Shown: positions 26,314-36,048 of the stretch, one piece after another | How the letters are laid out: the number at the start of each line of letters is the position of its first letter | Numbering within the stretch: the first letter of the stretch is position 1 | Origin: Bacteriovoracaceae bacterium | Lineage (GTDB): Bacteria; Bdellovibrionota; Bacteriovoracia; Bacteriovoracales; Bacteriovoracaceae | NCBI GenBank assembly: GCA_947446575.1 | Contig: CANFHC010000004.1 | Coordinates: forward strand, 91,186-155,185 | Direction of reading: 5' to 3' | Length of the DNA stretch: 64,000 bases | Notes under the pieces: model-generated | The model's input: only the letters and a program-made list of their open reading frames with translations | Told to the model about the DNA's origin: nothing | Databases searched by the model: none | Program-made: the position numbers and the translations under genes

Positions 26314-29126
26314 GCTTTAAGAACTTTTTTTAGGTATTTACCAGTGTGTGACTTAGGATTTTTTGCAACTTGCTCTGGAGTTCCCTCTGCAACAATATCG
26401 CCACCGCCACTTCCGCCTTCAGGGCCAAGATCAATTACCCAGTCTGCCGTTTTAATAACATCGAGATTGTGTTCGATAATTAAAAGCGTGTGACCTTGTT
26501 CAACCAATTGTTGAAGAGCCGAAAGAAGTATTTTTATATCTTGAAAATGAAGACCTGTTGTTGGTTCATCTAGAACATAAAGACAATGGCCCTTAGTTCG
26601 TTTTGATAATTCTCGAGAAAGTTTTAATCGTTGCGCTTCCCCGCCAGAGAGTGTTGTTGCTGGTTGACCAAGTTTCATATAGCCCAAGCCAACGGAGTTT
26701 AGCGTGCTTAATACTCTTTGAAGTTTAGTGTGGTTTTTAAAAAACTCAGCTCCTTCTTCAATAGACATATCAAGAACTTCAGAAATATTTTTGCCTTTAT
26801 AAAGAACAGATAAAGTTTCTGGATTATATCTCCTACCTTTGCATTCAGTACAAGTAATATAAACATCTGGAAGGAAGTGCATTTCAATCTTCTTTACACC
26901 GTTTCCTTCACACTCTTCGCAGCGACCACCTTTAACGTTAAAGCTAAAGCGACCTATTTTATATCCACGAATTTGAGATTCGTTAGTTGAAGCATAGATT
27001 TCTCTTATGTCGTCAAATAACCCAGTATATGTTGCCGGATTAGAATGAGGAGTTCTTCCGATTGGAGATTGATCGAGTTCTATAATTGTTTTTATTTCAT
27101 CGACACCAGTAAGCGAGTTGTAGTTAGCTTTTTGGTAGAGAGTTTTATGAGTATTTGTTAAATGTGTTTTAACTGCAGGCACGAGTATTCTGTGAATCAA
27201 AGTTGATTTTCCGGAACCACTAACACCAGAGACGCAAACTAATCCACCGAGAGGAAATGCGACAGAAAGATTTTTAATATTGTGTTCGTGAGCACCATTA
27301 AGTTTTAAAAACTTTGTAGCTTTTTTTCTAACGGCTGGTGTTTCTATTCTTTGGTCACCAGAAAGAAATTTAGCTGTCAGAGATTTTTTATTTTTTAAAA
27401 TTTGGGGAATTGTTCCATGAGCAACAACTTCTCCACCGTGAATACCTGCCCCTGGGCCCATATCAATTAAATAATCTGAAGCTAACATTGTGTCTTCATC
27501 GTGTTCGACAACTAAAACAGTATTTCCAATATCGCGTAATGATTTGAGCGTTTTAATTAATCGGTCATTATCTCTTTGGTGTAAACCAATACTTGGTTCA
27601 TCTAAAACATAGAGAACGCCAGAAAGAGCAGAACCAATTTGAGTCGCGAGGCGAATACGTTGAGATTCACCACCTGATAAAGTCATCGCTCCACGATTGA
27701 GTGTGAGATAGTTTAGGCCAACGTCCAAAAGAAAACGCAGACGAGAAACAATTTCTTTTAAAAGCTTATCGGCAATTATTTTTTTCTCTCCATCAAGCTT
27801 AATGGCCGTTAAATAGTCAAAGCATTCAGCGATAGAAAGGGTACAAAGATCCATGATGTGCTTGTCACCAATCTTAGTTGAAAGCGCTACGCGGTTTAGG
27901 CGAAGTCCATGGCAACTAGGACAAGTTTTAATGTTCATGAGTTTTTCAAGTTCGATGCGAACTTTATCAGAACCAGATTCTAAAAACTTTTTTTCTAACC
28001 AAGCAGATAGACCTGGAAATGCTTTTGAAAATTCAAAGTGAGAATTTTCTGAAGTAAATGAATAGCGGTATACTTTTTCAGTTCCGTTAAAAAGAATATT
28101 GGTCATTTTTTTAGGAAGTTTTTTGAAAGGGACACTTACATCCACCCCTTCTTCTTCAGCAATTGTCTCAACCATCTTATAAAGAAAAGAATTTCGTTTT
28201 GATAATGGAGTAATTGCTCCTTCAAGCAAGGGAAGGTTTTCGTCAAAAATCATAAGGTCGATATCGAAAGTTTTAGTCTCGCCTAATCCGTTACAGACTT
28301 CACATGCACCAATAGGTGAGTTAAAAGAAAATAATCGAGGCTCTAATTCTGGAAAAACTTTATCACCTTTTGTAGACTTGTTGTGTTCTGAAAAAGTTAA
28401 TTCTTTTTTATCATCTACAAGAATGGTTACGTTTCCTTCACCAAGCTTGAGAGCATATTCAATTGAGTCTGCCGTGCGTTTATCGATATCATCTTTAATA
28501 ACGATTCGATCAACAACGATATCGAATTGAAATTTACCTTTTGGAGCTTTGGTTGATTCATCGATTTGAATCAGTTCCCCGTTGAGGCGTGCTCGTGAAA
28601 ATCCCATGGTTAAGAATTTAGAGAGAAGATCTTTAAATTTAATTTTGTCGTTATAAGGAATTGTAGCTAAAATTTGTAGTTTGGTTTTATCACCAAGCTT
28701 CAATACTTCTTTCGTAATTTGAGTTGGCGTATATCTTCTAACTTCTAATCCCGTGTCTGGATCATAAAGAGTTCCAATGCGGGCATAAAGAACGCGGAGG
28801 TAATCGTATATTTCTGTCGTTGTTCCAACAGTTGAACGTGGGTTTTTACTCGAAGTCTTTTGATCAATGGCAATTGCTGGAGATAAGCCAGTTATCGATT
28901 CAACTTCTGGAGGTTGATATTGACCTAAAAATTGGCGAGCGTAACTTGAAAGCGATTCAATATAACGGCGCTGTCCTTCAACATAAATGGTATCAAAGGC
29001 CAATGAAGATTTTCCTGAACCAGAGGGCCCAGTAATTACGGTTAAAGTATTTTTTGGAATGCTAATGGTGACGTCTTTAAGATTGTGAACGGCAGCTTTA
29101 ACAATATTAATTTCGTTGATCGACAC
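26310..29126 (-). CDS. uvrA: Excinuclease ABC subunit A
   Basis: Damage-recognition ATPase of nucleotide excision repair, 938 residues from a GTG start with GAGG upstream. It has two ABC ATPase halves: Walker A TGPSGSGKSSLAF at 32-44 and SGVSGSGKSTLIH in the second half, with signatures LSGGESQRIRLA and LSGGEAQRLKLS. Zinc modules are CEVC..., CPSCHGLRLN and CEECEGNG...CTECKGRRY. It overlaps pdxA by 20 bp at the 5' end. The co-transcribed mfd upstream also serves excision repair. Confidence 0.98.
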   Translation of the reverse strand: MSINEINIVKAAVHNLKDVTISIPKNTLTVITGPSGSGKSSLAFDTIYVEGQRRYIESLSSYARQFLGQYQPPEVESITGLSPAIAIDQKTSSKNPRSTVGTTTEIYDYLRVLYARIGTLYDPDTGLEVRRYTPTQITKEVLKLGDKTKLQILATIPYNDKIKFKDLLSKFLTMGFSRARLNGELIQIDESTKAPKGKFQFDIVVDRIVIKDDIDKRTADSIEYALKLGEGNVTILVDDKKELTFSEHNKSTKGDKVFPELEPRLFSFNSPIGACEVCNGLGETKTFDIDLMIFDENLPLLEGAITPLSKRNSFLYKMVETIAEEEGVDVSVPFKKLPKKMTNILFNGTEKVYRYSFTSENSHFEFSKAFPGLSAWLEKKFLESGSDKVRIELEKLMNIKTCPSCHGLRLNRVALSTKIGDKHIMDLCTLSIAECFDYLTAIKLDGEKKIIADKLLKEIVSRLRFLLDVGLNYLTLNRGAMTLSGGESQRIRLATQIGSALSGVLYVLDEPSIGLHQRDNDRLIKTLKSLRDIGNTVLVVEHDEDTMLASDYLIDMGPGAGIHGGEVVAHGTIPQILKNKKSLTAKFLSGDQRIETPAVRKKATKFLKLNGAHEHNIKNLSVAFPLGGLVCVSGVSGSGKSTLIHRILVPAVKTHLTNTHKTLYQKANYNSLTGVDEIKTIIELDQSPIGRTPHSNPATYTGLFDDIREIYASTNESQIRGYKIGRFSFNVKGGRCEECEGNGVKKIEMHFLPDVYITCTECKGRRYNPETLSVLYKGKNISEVLDMSIEEGAEFFKNHTKLQRVLSTLNSVGLGYMKLGQPATTLSGGEAQRLKLSRELSKRTKGHCLYVLDEPTTGLHFQDIKILLSALQQLVEQGHTLLIIEHNLDVIKTADWVIDLGPEGGSGGGDIVAEGTPEQVAKNPKSHTGKYLKKVLKA

Positions 29127-30015
29127 TTATTACCTCGAAGGCTTGTTTAAACAGATAGAGCATACCAGAAATATTCGCTTTATTTTTACCATATAATTCA
29201 AATGCAGTGCCATGATCAACACTTAGACGTAAGAATGGTAAACCCAAAGTTATATTAAGTCCTAGAAGACCATATAGGGATTTGAATTGAGCAAGTCCCT
29301 GATCGTGATGCATATAAACGAGAAGTTGTTTTTTTGAATCATCATGTAGATAGTGAAGCGTATCTCCAGAGACGGGGCCCTTAAATATTTTTCCATAACT
29401 TTTTTCAAGCTTTAAAATAGCTTGTTTAATATACTTTTCCTCATCACCTAAAATACCATTTTCTCCAGCATGGGGATTTATCCCAGAAAAAATAACTTCA
29501 TCAAAACTATTAAAATATTTTTTAAAGTTCTCTAGTGTAATTTTAACTTTGTTGACTATTAAGTCTTCAGTAATAGTTTTAGAAATGTCTTTAATAGCGA
29601 TATGGTCAGTAACAAGTAGTACATTTTGAGCAAGGCCTTTAAACGTCATTGAGATATTTTTATTATTGAAATAACTTCTAAAAAATTCCGTATAGCCAGC
29701 TAAGTTAACATTGTTATAAACAAGTTGGTCTTTAGATGTTGGTAGGGTTATTAAAATATCTTCTGGTTTAATTAGATCAAGCGCTGTTAAAAGTGAGTTC
29801 GTCGATGAAAAAGAGGTGCTTTCAATGTTTTCAATAATAGCAAGTTCAGAAAAAAGTTTAGAACTTAAATTTAAATCGTTAAAGTTTTTTTCTAGATCTG
29901 CCTTTTTTACAATTAGCTTAATTAGTTTCTTCTCTTCTTTGGATAGAAGAAGATACGTTTTTAAAAATATTTCAAGGCCAATTCCTGATTCATGACCTTC
30001 AGTAACGTAGATCAT
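29107..30015 (-). CDS. pdxA: 4-hydroxythreonine-4-phosphate dehydrogenase PdxA
   Basis: Metal- and NAD-dependent enzyme of deoxyxylulose-dependent pyridoxal phosphate synthesis, 302 residues, shorter than the usual 320-330. Motifs seen: N-terminal VTEGHESGIGLEI (family GDPAGIGPE, divergent), metal ligand in TDHIAIKDISKTI, FSGINPHAGENGILGDEE, KGPVSGDTLHYL, MHHDQGLAQFK, and TLGLPFLRLSVDHGTAFELYGK with the last metal histidine. It is preceded by a SurA-like gene 14 bp upstream, the same partnership as surA-pdxA in E. coli. Confidence 0.87.
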   Translation of the reverse strand: MIYVTEGHESGIGLEIFLKTYLLLSKEEKKLIKLIVKKADLEKNFNDLNLSSKLFSELAIIENIESTSFSSTNSLLTALDLIKPEDILITLPTSKDQLVYNNVNLAGYTEFFRSYFNNKNISMTFKGLAQNVLLVTDHIAIKDISKTITEDLIVNKVKITLENFKKYFNSFDEVIFSGINPHAGENGILGDEEKYIKQAILKLEKSYGKIFKGPVSGDTLHYLHDDSKKQLLVYMHHDQGLAQFKSLYGLLGLNITLGLPFLRLSVDHGTAFELYGKNKANISGMLYLFKQAFEVISVDQRN

Positions 30016-30029
30016 TTTGAGCCTTGGGC

Positions 30030-30947
30030 TTAAAGAGATATTTTAATGTAGTGTTTGTTTCTTTCGCGATCAAACCAAACAGCAGCTTCATTTTTTACAG
30101 CAACTTCAAATAAATCATCTCTGATTTTGTCTTTTTGCTTGGTGAAGGCTTCAGATTCAACAAGATCTTTTTTTGCAACATAAAAAATGTGGTGTTGACC
30201 ATTAAGCGTAATGGCCGCAGAAGCCGCACCTTCGTCTGTATGTTTTAAAAGATTTTTTAACTCAGGAGCAATGCCCTCTTCTGTGATTTCATCTAAATTG
30301 GCAGAAGTGAGAGTTGAGAAAGATTCAGGTAAAACACTGTTGATTCTATATTGCTTAACAACTTCTTCCATTTGTCCTTTTTCAAGTTTAGGCTGAACAT
30401 CTTTTCCGATCGAATAATCAATCAATGTGTATTTAAAATTCAAACGAGAATCTTTGATATTGTTTTTGAAATAAGTATTTTTTACGTCTTGTTCTGAAAC
30501 AGAAATTGTTGGAGAAACAACTCTGTTAATAAAGTAACTGTATTCTATCGCTTCTCTCAACGTTTCAAAATATTCGTCAAATGTTGAGCCTTGTTGTTTT
30601 AAAAAAACCATTAAAGCTTTGCGATCAACATTTAGTCTTTTCTCATTTGATTTGATTTGTGCTTCAACTTGATCATCAGTGATTGAATATCCAAGTTCGG
30701 TAAGTTTTGTGCGTATTAAGAATTTGTTTATTGAAATGTTTAAAACTTCTTCTGATGTATAAGAAGTTTTGTCATAAATCATAGGAGCGACATTTTTCTT
30801 AATAGCTAAGCTTTTATTTACGCGATTAATTTGTGAAAGAGTAATGATATTATCGTCAATGATTGCAGAAATTTTATCTAGAAGCTTAGCTTCAGCGCTT
30901 GCATGAAAAATTGCGATGGTCATTAAAAGGCTAATTAGTGATTTCAT
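30030..30947 (-). CDS. SurA-like periplasmic chaperone
   Basis: A 305-residue exported protein; the ATG at 30947 is preferred over an upstream TTG (30977) because GGAAGTAGGTAG precedes it and it exposes a clean signal peptide (MKSLISLLMTIAIFHASAEA). KISAIIDDNIITLSQINR is the SurA N-terminal signature. The C-terminal half has only faint parvulin traces (DEGAASAAITLNGQHHIFYV), so it may be a chaperone without active prolyl isomerase. SurA-type proteins escort outer-membrane proteins. It sits between the second foldase gene and pdxA. Confidence 0.78.
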   Translation of the reverse strand: MKSLISLLMTIAIFHASAEAKLLDKISAIIDDNIITLSQINRVNKSLAIKKNVAPMIYDKTSYTSEEVLNISINKFLIRTKLTELGYSITDDQVEAQIKSNEKRLNVDRKALMVFLKQQGSTFDEYFETLREAIEYSYFINRVVSPTISVSEQDVKNTYFKNNIKDSRLNFKYTLIDYSIGKDVQPKLEKGQMEEVVKQYRINSVLPESFSTLTSANLDEITEEGIAPELKNLLKHTDEGAASAAITLNGQHHIFYVAKKDLVESEAFTKQKDKIRDDLFEVAVKNEAAVWFDRERNKHYIKISL

Positions 30948-31020
30948 ACTACCTACTTCCAGAAAGAAATTTATCAATAAGTTATATGACTCTTATCATC
31001 ATGTCGCAAGGAATATGGCG

Positions 31021-31053
31021 AAAAAAAACCCCAGGTTTTAAGGACCTGGGGTT
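31021..31053 (-). terminator. Intrinsic terminator after the parvulin gene
   Basis: Stem AACCCCAGGT (31027-31036) and ACCTGGGGTT (31044-31053), seven-base loop, followed on the minus strand by a run of eight T (plus strand A, 31021-31028). It ends transcription of the gene at 31086-31910 before the SurA-like gene. Confidence 0.9.
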
Positions 31054-31085
31054 AGTGATTTATTGGCATTAAATGGGCTGTAAAA

Positions 31086-31910
31086 TTACTTCAAAAATTC
31101 TTTATTAATTTTAATTTGGGCTGTTTTACGGCCTTCAGCAAAATATTCTTCAAGAATTTTGTCACGTTTTTGGTCATAGACTATTTTTTTGTAAATAGCT
31201 GGATCCACTTCTTTCCACTCATGAACACCTAATACTTTTACGACATGTAATCCAAATTGAGTTCTTACAGGTGGCGAAATATATCCGTTAGCTTTTCCAT
31301 TGATAGCTTTAAAATATTCTGGTGCATATTTTACAGCTGGAAGATAACCTAAGTCCCCACCCGCTGGAGCAGTTGAACTTTGAGAGTATTTATTAGCGAG
31401 TTCTGGCCATAATTGAGGTTTAGCTTGAAGTTGTTTGTAAACTTCTAGAGATTTTCTAGTTGCTTCAAGTGTTTCTTCCTTATCAGGGCTAACTCTAATT
31501 CTAAAAAGAATATGGGCCGTTCTATATTCTTTATTTTTAGCGTAATAATCTTGCGCTTCTTTGTCTGTTACAAGAATTGCTTGGAGTTTTTTCTCTAAAT
31601 CTTTTGAAATTTTTGCGTGGTAAAGAACGTCTTCCATTTTAGCTTTAACTACTGGATCGTTTTCTAGCTTTTCTTCTTTTGCTTTTTTAATTCCAATTTC
31701 ACGATTGATGATATCGTTTAAAACTTTTTCTTTTGTCACAACTTTATCTGATACAAACATTAAATTTTGCTCAAAAGCTTGATCAAGTTGAGTTTTTTTG
31801 ATTTCTACGCCATTAACTGTTGCAACAACTGGATCAGCAGCTGTCTGAGCAAAAGCCGAGAAAGATAAGATCAATGTTGCGGTCATTAAAAGATTTGATT
31901 TTTTCATCAT
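31086..31910 (-). CDS. Periplasmic parvulin-type peptidyl-prolyl isomerase
   Basis: A 274-residue exported foldase. A signal peptide (KKSNLLMTATLILSFSAFA-Q) is followed by a SurA/PpiD-type N-terminal domain (VVATVNGVEIKKTQLDQAF, NDIINREIGIKKAKEE) and one full parvulin domain: RTAHILFRIRVS, WPELANKYSQSSTAPAGGDLGYLP, and GYISPPVRTQFGLHVVKVLG. It resembles PrsA/PpiC/Cbf2-like proteins, which assist folding of exported proteins. It has its own terminator. Confidence 0.88.
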   Translation of the reverse strand: MMKKSNLLMTATLILSFSAFAQTAADPVVATVNGVEIKKTQLDQAFEQNLMFVSDKVVTKEKVLNDIINREIGIKKAKEEKLENDPVVKAKMEDVLYHAKISKDLEKKLQAILVTDKEAQDYYAKNKEYRTAHILFRIRVSPDKEETLEATRKSLEVYKQLQAKPQLWPELANKYSQSSTAPAGGDLGYLPAVKYAPEYFKAINGKANGYISPPVRTQFGLHVVKVLGVHEWKEVDPAIYKKIVYDQKRDKILEEYFAEGRKTAQIKINKEFLK

Positions 31911-32016
31911 TTGATTCCTGATTTAATCCTAAGAAAAGTTACTTTTTAAATATGCCAAATTTGGTTAGTTACTTACTAATGATAACAGAAATTTAAAATT
32001 AGTAAGAACAAAATCA

Positions 32017-35000
32017 CTAAGATGGAATTATTTGCTGAGCAATTTCTTTCGAAAACTTGAGTAAATCATTTTGAGTAATGACAGTTTTTGAATTATAGAT
32101 AACTCGATAGTCTGGAGTGAATTGATAAATTTTTGGCCTGGAAATAAAAAAGTTCACTACCCGATCTCTTAACTCAACATTAGATTCTAAAAATCCCTTA
32201 TCAAACTTTAAAGTGATGGAAGTCCCGCCAACATTTACCGATTTTAAACCAAGAGTTTGCAAATAAATTCTCGTTTCAAGAACCACAAATAGATTTGCAA
32301 GTTCTTCACTGAATAATCCATAAACATCTTGAAATTCATCTTTGATATTTTCTAAAAGAGTGAGTGTTTCACAATTTGAAAGACGCTTGTATTGCTTAAG
32401 TCGCTCGCTTGGATCACTAATATAATGATTAGGAATAAATGCAGGAAAGGGAGTGAGTAATTCAATATCTTTTTTAAGGATTTTTCTCTCTCCTCGAATT
32501 TCATTAATGGCGTCTTTTAAAAGCTCCATATAAAGTTCAAGGCCCACGGCTTCGATGTGACCAGATTGAGTTGCGCCTAGAATATCTCCAGCACCTCTGA
32601 TTTCTAAATCTACCGAAGCTATATTAAATCCCGAGCCCATATCTGCATAAGTTTGCAGGGCGTGTAATCTTTTTTGAGCAATTGTTGATATTTCACGCAT
32701 GCGAGGGACGACAAAATAGGCATATGCTTTTTTATCAGATCGGCCAATTCGTCCTCGTAATTGATGAAGTTGAGAGAGCCCATAAGTGTCGGCACGATCA
32801 ATAATCATCGTATTGGCATTTGGAATATCAATTCCCGATTCTATGATAGTTGTAGCTATTAAAACTTGGTAATTGCCATTATAAAAAGAATTGATTCTAT
32901 CTTCCAAATCTTTTTCGCTCATCTGCCCGTGAGCAAATGTGATTTTAGCTTCTGGAACGAGCTCGCGAATTGAGGCGGCATATTGTTCAATATCGTTAAC
33001 TTTGTTGTGAACAACGAAAACTTGTCCACCTCTTTGCAATTCTTTTTGAATTGCATTTTGAATAGTCAACTCATCTTCTTTTATTACATAAGTTTTAATC
33101 GATTGTCGTCTTGGCGGAGCCGTCTTTATAAGAGACAGGTCTCGCAAACCAAGGAAGGCCATTTGTAATGTTCTTGGAATTGGTGTTGCGGTCAATGTTA
33201 AAAAATCCACAGATGCTTTCATTAGTTTTAATTTTTCTTTATGACCAACACCGAAGCGCTGTTCTTCATCGACAATAACTAGCCCTAAATCAGCAAATTT
33301 TAATTTATCTGATAAAAGTTTATGTGTTCCAATGAGAATATCAATTTCACCTTTTTCAGCTTTAGCTAAAATTTCTTTGCACTCTTTAGCGGATTTAAAT
33401 CGTGATATGAATTCAATACGAACAGGGAAATCTTTAAAACGTTTAGTAAAAGAGTTGAAATGTTGAAGAGCTAAAATTGTTGTAGGCACTAAAACGGCAA
33501 CTTGTTTTTTATCCTCGACTGCTTTGAAAGCAGCTCGCATCGCTACTTCTGTTTTTCCAAAACCAACATCACCACAAACTAAGAAATCCATTGGTACAGG
33601 TTTCTGCATTGATTCTAAAACTTCTTCGATTGCCCGTGCTTGATCGGGAGTTTCATCAAACGGAAATGCTAATTCAAACTCTTTATATAGATGGTCTGGT
33701 TCAGAAAAAGCGTAAGCGACAGATGATTGTCTTTCGGCTTGTAGTTTTAACAAATCAAATGCCAGTGCTTTGGCAGAAGTTTTAGCTCTCGCTTTAAGCA
33801 TTACAAATTTATTAGTGCGAAGACTGTCTTTCTTTAGGCCGGCGTGAGCATCAGCATGTTTTTGTATTTGATTTAATTTATAAACAGGAACATAAACTTT
33901 ATCGTTTTCAGCATATTTCAAAACTAAAAAGTCTGTTTTGTCTCCGCCAATATTCAGCGCTTCAAGACCTAGGTACTCACCTACTCCGTATTCATTGTGA
34001 ATAACGAAGTCACCAGCTTTTAGTGTAGCTAATTGTTCAGCAAATAAATCGAGATCAACTTTTGAAGATTTTTGAACTTTTGTTTTTTTAGCAGCAAACA
34101 AGTCACCATCAGTTATGATGAGAAACTTCTCCCCTTCATAATAGAACCCTTCCGTAACCTTATAAGGTAAAAATTCTATGCGTTCTTTTAATTCGCGAGG
34201 GTAATCTTGTAATTCGATTAAATGTTTAATTTCTTCTTTAGATGTTTCGCTATATGAAGAAAAATAAACCTGTCCTTGAAATTCGAAATGTTTCTTTAGA
34301 AAGTTTAAGGCTGCTTTAATATATTCTGGCTTCGGTAGAGCTGGATTGATGTGTTGATTTAAAAAAGTTTTTGTCTTAATTAAACGCAAGTCAACCGCGT
34401 CGGAAACTTCAGAAAAATTTAAACTTAAGTTTAACTGATCCACCAAAATTGCTTTTTTCTTTTCGAGGTTCTTGAAAAAAGAAAAGTCATATAGCTGATC
34501 AAAGTGAGGCAAAATATTTTCACTATTTAGATTCTCTTCTTCATTTTCGTACTCAACTCGCAAGCTCTCAATTGTTTCTAGATAAGATCTGTAAGTTTCG
34601 TTGGCACTTAGTACGGAAACAATACAATCTTCGTAAATAAAATAATCAAATAGTGTTGCAGCCTTCTTAAAAAAGAGCGGTATATAGACGGGATAATTTT
34701 CAAAAAGTAGTCCGTCAGAAAGGCGGGCAAAAAGAGCTTTTCTAAATTCAAATTTATTTTTAAAGGAAGGGCCAGGTTGTGGAAGATTTTCTCTGAGAGT
34801 AACGGGAAAATCATTGCCTGAAAAAATTCCAGCAGCTGGGGCAATTGTTACAGATGGAAAAGAATTTTCACGAATTGATTTTTGTGTGTCTAAGTCAATT
34901 TCATGGATTGATTCAATAAGGTCATCAAAGTAAGACATTCGAACTGGTGCAGAACCGACGGGATATAGGTCAAAAATTTGTCCTTTTTGGATAAAAGTCC

Positions 35001-35547
35001 CAGGTTCTTCAACAGACGTCGCAGATGAGTAGCCCATTCCCACTAATTTTTTTGCAAGATCAATGGGTGCGATTATGTCATCAACTTTTAAATTAAAACT
35101 AAATTCATTGAAAAAAGTTGGTGGTGGAGTTTTTAAGGACAGTGCTTCAAAAGAGGTGATTAAAATAAATTTATTTTTAGAAGTCTTAAATTTATTCAAT
35201 CGACTCAATACTTCAAAACGATCATAAAAACTTTTTTCCGACGAAATGACTCCACTATAGGGAGATGCTTCAAGTCCCGGATAAAATAGAATTTCACATT
35301 GTGTTTGGAGATTTTGCAAGGCCTGCGTTAAGTCTTCAGCCTCATCGTTAGACGCGGTGACAATCAAATGAGATTTTTTTAGAAATAATTGCGGACTTTC
35401 TCGTAAAAAACTGGTGAGGATATACGCCCACTGCTCAGAATCCGCTCCATACAAATGCAATTGAGATGAACTATGTTCATCCCAGTTGAGAATTTTTTGA
35501 AGCAGTGAATTGAAATGGGCCATATGATAATCGTCTTGGGCAAACAA
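32017..35547 (-). CDS. mfd: Transcription-repair coupling factor Mfd
   Basis: DNA translocase that removes stalled RNA polymerase and recruits UvrA, 1176 residues. Regions in order: UvrB-like N-terminal module, the RNA-polymerase-interaction domain (LKAGDFVIHNEYGVGEYLGLE, CarD-like), helicase core with Walker A CGDVGFGKTEVAMRAAF, DEEQ box IVDEEQRFGVGHKEKLK, TATPIPRTLQM, ESGIDIPNANT and QLRGRIGRS, then the C-terminal TRCF domain. The TTG start has GGAAAG just upstream; an ATG eight codons in is an alternative without a Shine-Dalgarno. Confidence 0.97.
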   Translation of the reverse strand: MFAQDDYHMAHFNSLLQKILNWDEHSSSQLHLYGADSEQWAYILTSFLRESPQLFLKKSHLIVTASNDEAEDLTQALQNLQTQCEILFYPGLEASPYSGVISSEKSFYDRFEVLSRLNKFKTSKNKFILITSFEALSLKTPPPTFFNEFSFNLKVDDIIAPIDLAKKLVGMGYSSATSVEEPGTFIQKGQIFDLYPVGSAPVRMSYFDDLIESIHEIDLDTQKSIRENSFPSVTIAPAAGIFSGNDFPVTLRENLPQPGPSFKNKFEFRKALFARLSDGLLFENYPVYIPLFFKKAATLFDYFIYEDCIVSVLSANETYRSYLETIESLRVEYENEEENLNSENILPHFDQLYDFSFFKNLEKKKAILVDQLNLSLNFSEVSDAVDLRLIKTKTFLNQHINPALPKPEYIKAALNFLKKHFEFQGQVYFSSYSETSKEEIKHLIELQDYPRELKERIEFLPYKVTEGFYYEGEKFLIITDGDLFAAKKTKVQKSSKVDLDLFAEQLATLKAGDFVIHNEYGVGEYLGLEALNIGGDKTDFLVLKYAENDKVYVPVYKLNQIQKHADAHAGLKKDSLRTNKFVMLKARAKTSAKALAFDLLKLQAERQSSVAYAFSEPDHLYKEFELAFPFDETPDQARAIEEVLESMQKPVPMDFLVCGDVGFGKTEVAMRAAFKAVEDKKQVAVLVPTTILALQHFNSFTKRFKDFPVRIEFISRFKSAKECKEILAKAEKGEIDILIGTHKLLSDKLKFADLGLVIVDEEQRFGVGHKEKLKLMKASVDFLTLTATPIPRTLQMAFLGLRDLSLIKTAPPRRQSIKTYVIKEDELTIQNAIQKELQRGGQVFVVHNKVNDIEQYAASIRELVPEAKITFAHGQMSEKDLEDRINSFYNGNYQVLIATTIIESGIDIPNANTMIIDRADTYGLSQLHQLRGRIGRSDKKAYAYFVVPRMREISTIAQKRLHALQTYADMGSGFNIASVDLEIRGAGDILGATQSGHIEAVGLELYMELLKDAINEIRGERKILKKDIELLTPFPAFIPNHYISDPSERLKQYKRLSNCETLTLLENIKDEFQDVYGLFSEELANLFVVLETRIYLQTLGLKSVNVGGTSITLKFDKGFLESNVELRDRVVNFFISRPKIYQFTPDYRVIYNSKTVITQNDLLKFSKEIAQQIIPS

Positions 35548-35622
35548 AATCTTTCCAAGATATTATATTTTCGTGTAATCTAAGAAAACTAAAAAATTGG
35601 ATTTTTTATCTCGGAGATCAAG

Positions 35623-36048
35623 ATGTCGACTTTTAATCTAGACGTCTACATGCCCGTCGTAATTTTAATTGCGCTCGCTCTGCTTGTGGCCGGTGGATCT
35701 ATGTTGTTGGGGAGTTTTATACGTCCTCATCACCCTAACAAACTCAAAGAAACTGCATATGAATGTGGTGAAGAGCCTATTGGGTCAGCTTGGGCAAACT
35801 TTAACGTACGTTTCTACGTTATCGCTTTAATTTTTATTATTTTCGACGTTGAAAGTGCGTTGATGTTTCCAGTAGCAGCCGTCTTTAAAAGATTCAATGA
35901 AATAGGTCTTGGCGGAACACTATTAATTTCAATTACAACTTTCACCTTAGTTCTAGTCGCAGGAATTGTTTACTGCTGGAAAAAAGGCGATCTTGATTGG
36001 GTTAAAAGTTTTAATCCACAAGTTAATGTTGCTTCAAAGGATAAGTAA
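35623..36048 (+). CDS. nuoA: NADH-quinone oxidoreductase subunit A, set 1
   Basis: Membrane subunit of complex I at the quinone-channel end, 141 residues, three helices. It contains ETAYECGEEPIGSAWANFNVRFYVIALIFIIFDVESALMFP, with the conserved YECG...P.G and FDVE motifs. It opens the first of two consecutive nuoA-H-J-K-L-M-N sets and is divergent from mfd. Its YECGEEPIGSAW form differs clearly from the YESGVNPVGSAT form of the second copy. Confidence 0.95.
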   Translation: MSTFNLDVYMPVVILIALALLVAGGSMLLGSFIRPHHPNKLKETAYECGEEPIGSAWANFNVRFYVIALIFIIFDVESALMFPVAAVFKRFNEIGLGGTLLISITTFTLVLVAGIVYCWKKGDLDWVKSFNPQVNVASKDK

